From: Flavobacteriaceae bacterium
GTDB lineage: Bacteria; Bacteroidota; Bacteroidia; Flavobacteriales; Flavobacteriaceae
NCBI GenBank assembly: GCA_030829155.1
Contig: JAURBD010000011.1
Location: forward strand, 1 to 26,010
Direction: 5' to 3'
Length of the DNA stretch: 26,010 nucleotides
This document shows positions 22,953 to 26,010 of the stretch, piece by piece (position 1 is the first letter of the stretch; every line of letters begins with the position of its first letter). The translations under genes and the position numbers were made by a program. Under the pieces are notes generated by a model, which was not told the DNA's origin, made no database searches, and worked only from the letters and a program-made list of their open reading frames with translations.

Positions 22953-24187
22953 TGAATATTAGAGTAAGCTTTGCGATCAAAATTATTACAAGCATGACGC
23001 TGTTTTTGATTGTTGGACAAAGCTTGTTTGCTCAAGATCAGAGACAACAAAATTTAGAAGCTCAGCGTAAAAGACTTCAACAAGATATTAAGCAAATTAA
23101 CACTTTATTGTTTTCAAATGAAAAAAGGAAGAAATCTGTTTTAACTCAAGTAGAGGACTTGAATTTAAAAATAAATGTTCGCAGAAGGTTGATCCGGGTT
23201 ACCAATGAACAAGCAAATCGTTTAACTCAACAAATCAATGTCAATCAACGTTCAATTAGTCGTCAGCGCAAAGAACTTGAGGAATTAAAGAAAGATTATT
23301 CTGAAATGATTTTAAAATCATATCAAAGTAAATCGGGTCAGAGTAGAATGATGTTTTTATTTTCTTCTGAGAATTTTTTACAAGCATACAAACGCTTTCA
23401 ATATCTAAAACAATATGCAAGTTTTAGAAAGAAACAAGGAGAATTAATCATAGAAAAGACTCAAATCCTCCAACAGTTAAATATAAGTTTGATTGATCAA
23501 AAACGGAAAAAAGAAAATTTAGTTAAAGAAAATAGAGCAGCTGAAGAAAAATACAGACAAGAACAAAACAGTCAAGAGAGTTTAGTTCAAGAATTAAAAA
23601 AGAAGGAAAGAAATTTTATTTCTCAAATCAAGAACAAACAAAAAAAGACTAAAGAGATAAATAAAGAAATTCAAAGATTAATTAGGGAAGCAATTATTGC
23701 TTCAAATAAAGCTGCAGGAGGAAAAAGAAATTCTAAAGTATTTAGGTTGACTCCAGAAGATAAATTGATTTCTGATAACATCGAAGCTAACAAAGGAAAA
23801 CTTCCATGGCCTGTTCAGCAAGGATTAGTAATCCAGAGCTTTGGGAGACAACCTCATCCTGTTGTTAAAACTGCAATAATCCAGAGTAATGGAGTAACAA
23901 TTGCTACGCCCAAAAACGCTCAAGCACGTGCAGTATTTGAAGGAAAAGTAATGTCAATAATTGGTTTTAAGGGGAGCAATCCCACTGTACTTATACAACA
24001 TGGAAATTATATTACAGCTTACTCAAATTTAGGGGAAGTTTATGTAATTAAGGGACAAAAAGTAAAGCCTAAGGAAATAATAGGAAAAGTATTTACAAAC
24101 TTTGAAACGGGTAAAACAGAATTAAAATTCAGTGTGTTTAAAGCAAGTACTCCTGTAAATCCAAAGACTTGGATTTACAGGATGTAA
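22952..24187 (+). CDS. envC: EnvC-like murein hydrolase activator with LytM domain
   Basis: This 411-residue exported protein has a cleavable signal peptide ending near LFAQDQ (about residue 28). Residues 30-250 form long coiled coils rich in Gln, Lys, Glu and Arg. Residues 285-411 are a C-terminal LytM/M23 domain. The usual zinc ligands are not apparent: where active M23 enzymes have HxxxD the sequence reads QSNGVTI, and the HxH pair is replaced by LKFSVF. IQHGNYITAYSNL keeps the fold signature. This degenerate site is the hallmark of EnvC, which activates amidases at the septum instead of cutting murein. It is the last gene of the dut operon, seven bases from the convergent SPOR gene. Confidence 0.9.
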   Translation: MNIRVSFAIKIITSMTLFLIVGQSLFAQDQRQQNLEAQRKRLQQDIKQINTLLFSNEKRKKSVLTQVEDLNLKINVRRRLIRVTNEQANRLTQQINVNQRSISRQRKELEELKKDYSEMILKSYQSKSGQSRMMFLFSSENFLQAYKRFQYLKQYASFRKKQGELIIEKTQILQQLNISLIDQKRKKENLVKENRAAEEKYRQEQNSQESLVQELKKKERNFISQIKNKQKKTKEINKEIQRLIREAIIASNKAAGGKRNSKVFRLTPEDKLISDNIEANKGKLPWPVQQGLVIQSFGRQPHPVVKTAIIQSNGVTIATPKNAQARAVFEGKVMSIIGFKGSNPTVLIQHGNYITAYSNLGEVYVIKGQKVKPKEIIGKVFTNFETGKTELKFSVFKASTPVNPKTWIYRM

Positions 24188-24194
24188 AAGACAA

Positions 24195-25196
24195 TTATTC
24201 AGCTAAGTACCAAGCTTCTTCTTCTAGTGTATTTAAGATAAAGTAATATAATCTAATCGCTTCACTTTTGGATTTAAACCTCCCATAGGCAACTCGGATT
24301 AAACCATCAGAACTTTGTTTTGCTAGGCTCGCATCGTCAAAACCGTTTGCTTTTAATATATCTAGTTTTTTTAATGCATTCGATTCTTCACGGAAACTCC
24401 CGGCGATAACACTGAAATATTCTCCAGATTGAACTTCAAATGAATTGTTTTCTGCAGCCTCATCCTCTGAAATAACATTGAGTTCAAGTGAAGCAAGTTC
24501 GCCAAGGTCAAAAGAAGCTTCTTGAACATTCGATTTAATTTTTGCTTGCGCAATTTCAGTTGATTTTACACGCTCATCGTTCAAGTATTGATCTCCAAAA
24601 TAGTAAGAGGCTCCTACTAGTGCAATTGCGATTACACCAACTGCAGCATATTTAACATAGTTGGGACCTTCTTTTTTCTTTTCAGGAGTAAAAGCTAACG
24701 GTTCTTTTTTTGAATTTTCCATAGGGAATTTGTTTTTGTAGATAGTTGTATTTGTTGGAGGATTAACCTCTTTTACTTTTGAGATCTTTTTTTTGGAAAA
24801 AGAAGTTAATCCAGTCGAGTTCCAGTCAAAATTGACTTTATTGTATGGTAAAAATATAATTTTTTGCTCAGAATTGAGCCTAAGTTCTCCAATGCCCACA
24901 AGAATAACGGCTGTGCCCAAGTCCAGAGACTCCCTCCATTGTTGACTTTCTTGTTGTATCTCTTGAAGTGCACTTTTATAGGAAATGGATTTGCGTTTTG
25001 CAATATAGTTGGCAAGCAAACCGTCATTATGGGTTAATAACCCATTAAAAGAAAGTTCTTTTCCAGGAGGGAAAAATATACCCTGCTCTCGGTCAATACG
25101 GATCGCAATAGGCTGTGTTAAAAAGGCGCCTAATTGAGGGATGATAACACATTCGTATTGATATAAAAGCTCTTTTATGTACTGCACTAAATTCAT
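24195..25196 (-). CDS. HU-CCDC81-like and SPOR domain membrane protein
   Basis: This single-pass protein of about 333 residues has an N-terminal HU/CCDC81-type pair of domains (YIKELLYQYECVIIPQLGAFLT, then SYKSALQEIQQESQQW and VGIGELRLNSEQKIIFLPY, to about residue 125). A basic linker follows, then a membrane helix in YVKYAAVGVIAIALVGASYYFG near residue 180, an acidic spacer, and a C-terminal SPOR domain of about 75 residues (YFSVIAGSF, RVAYGRFKSKSEA). SPOR domains bind septal peptidoglycan with denuded glycan strands. The start ATG at 25194-25196 was chosen over a TTG two codons upstream because the family begins directly with the domain. It is convergent with envC and divergent from dprA. 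Confidence 0.85.
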   Translation of the reverse strand: MNLVQYIKELLYQYECVIIPQLGAFLTQPIAIRIDREQGIFFPPGKELSFNGLLTHNDGLLANYIAKRKSISYKSALQEIQQESQQWRESLDLGTAVILVGIGELRLNSEQKIIFLPYNKVNFDWNSTGLTSFSKKKISKVKEVNPPTNTTIYKNKFPMENSKKEPLAFTPEKKKEGPNYVKYAAVGVIAIALVGASYYFGDQYLNDERVKSTEIAQAKIKSNVQEASFDLGELASLELNVISEDEAAENNSFEVQSGEYFSVIAGSFREESNALKKLDILKANGFDDASLAKQSSDGLIRVAYGRFKSKSEAIRLYYFILNTLEEEAWYLAE

Positions 25197-25199
25197 ACT

Positions 25200-25231
25200 C
25201 AAATGTAATCAATTAAAAACGGTTTCGACAA
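25200..25231 (-). promoter_or_regulatory. Near-consensus promoter of the HU-SPOR gene
   Basis: The minus strand reads TTG (25229-25231), a 21-base spacer, then TACATTTG (25200-25207). Both elements match the flavobacterial consensus TTG-N17-23-TAnnTTTG. The -7 box ends only three bases before the ATG, so the transcript would be nearly or fully leaderless. Confidence 0.6.
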
Positions 25232-25269
25232 TTTTTTTATTTTGCATGATAAACCCCAATCATTATCCC

Positions 25270-26010
25270 ATGAAATTAACGTCAATTCAACCTTTTTTAT
25301 TGTTACAATTCTTACTTGGAATAGGAGATATTACTGTAAAAAAATTAGTTGATCATTGCGGAGACGCTCAAGCTGTTTTTTGAAGAAGAAATCAATTTAC
25401 TTAAAATCAAAGGAATAGGAATGTTCCACTTCAGGAATTTAATCATTTTAAGACTTATTTTTCGATTGTACTTGAGGAAGAAAAGTTTTAAAAAAAAGAA
25501 AAATTATCCGATTCTATACAATTCCTCTAATTACCCCAAAACTTTCACTTTTTGTACTGATCCGCCTTTATTAGTTCTATTTCAAAAAGGAAATTTTTTA
25601 TGGAAAACGAACATATTGTTAGTGTTTTAGGTACTCGAGACCCCATATCCAGGGAGTAGATTTTTGTAAACAACCTATAAAAGAACTTACGGTTTATCAT
25701 ACAATAATTGTATTGGGATTTGCAAAAGGGAAGGAGGGAGTTTGGTTACTGCAGATCATGGATACCATTATGGGAGAGATGTTTTTACCTTCCAGGCAGG
25801 ATATCCGATTCTCAAAGCAAAGGGTGTTTAAATTTAATCAGGAAAGATAAAGCTCTGATGATTACATCTGCGGCTGATTTAGTTTATTGGATGGGGTGGA
25901 AATCAAAAATCACACCTCAGAATACTCAAAAGGAATTGTTCCTAAGTTTAACAGAAGAGGAGGAGGTAATTTTTAATTTATTAGAAAATAAAAATAGTTT
26001 GGATAATATA
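25270..26010 (+). pseudogene. dprA: Decayed dprA (DNA processing protein A), 3' end outside window
   Basis: DprA loads RecA on incoming single-stranded DNA during natural transformation. Here the family is recognised in pieces in different frames: QFLLGIGDITVKKLVDHCG, then EEEINLLKIKGIG, then NYPKTFTFCTDPPLLVLFQKGNF, then HIVSVLGTRDPISRE, then HTIIVLGFAKGK, then GGSLVTADHGYHYGRDVFTF, and PGRISD with SKGCLNLIRKDKALMITSAADLVYWMGWK to the right edge. At least six frame changes are needed to join them. About 90 residues of the Rossmann core between LGFAKGK and GGSLVTA are missing, including the region where SExxP and related motifs should be. The first frame ends at TGA 25381-25383 after a run of six T. 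Several stops and a deletion together argue against simple sequencing error. Confidence 0.85.

Noticed and set aside
25270..25383. Calling the first 37 codons of dprA a short intact protein
   Set aside because: They match the N-terminus of DprA and further DprA motifs follow in other frames, so this is the start of a broken gene.

Overview
This AT-rich 26 kb window is from a member of the Bacteroidota, almost certainly the family Flavobacteriaceae. Several things support this: a PorW/SprE-type gliding and type IX secretion lipoprotein, proteins resembling the flavobacterial families DUF6341, DUF6427, DUF5687, DUF6168 and DUF4292, an ATP synthase operon of order B-E-F-H-A-G without atpD/atpC, and promoter -7 boxes of the Bacteroidota type TAnnTTTG about 20 bp before several genes. 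No rRNA, tRNA, CRISPR array, phage or IS element was seen. The family names are recalled from experience, not from a search.

Positions 1-3696 read left to right as a surface-polysaccharide operon: the 3' tip of a probable rfbA, then rfbC, rfbD, a family 2 glycosyltransferase, and a flavoprotein monooxygenase carrying two DnaJ-type CxxCxGxG motifs. purD follows with its own promoter and converges on a small membrane protein (DUF6341-like), with the two stops overlapping. A second family 2 glycosyltransferase lies on the minus strand, back to back with a DUF6427-like membrane protein and a family 4 glycosyltransferase on the plus strand. A minus-strand PaaE-like reductase (FAD, NAD(P), 2Fe-2S) comes next, then a plus-strand ABC exporter pair (DUF5687-like permease plus ATPase).

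Positions 11859-20313 hold porW/sprE, a bactofilin, the small ATP synthase-associated membrane proteins AtpZ and DUF6168-like, and atpB-E-F-H-A-G. The genes are packed tightly, several starting with TTG inside the preceding stop. A hairpin sits between atpE and atpF. The operon ends in a terminator, followed by a decayed fragment of atpF that carries an internal deletion and a frameshift, and then by a second strong hairpin.

Positions 20710-24187 are an operon of dut, a sugar-phosphate nucleotidyltransferase, a DUF4292 lipoprotein and an EnvC-like divisome factor. The last two make this an envelope-biogenesis group. Convergent with it is a minus-strand HU/CCDC81-SPOR membrane protein with a near-consensus promoter that leaves almost no leader. 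Divergent from that gene, and running off the right edge, is dprA in ruins: several frame changes and loss of most of the Rossmann core. This suggests loss of the DNA-processing step of natural transformation, unless an intact copy exists elsewhere.

I found no convincing new multi-gene system. The observations most worth a second look are the atpF relic, the dprA pseudogene, the zinc-motif flavoprotein, the atpE-atpF hairpin, and the duplicated start region ahead of the DUF6427-like gene.
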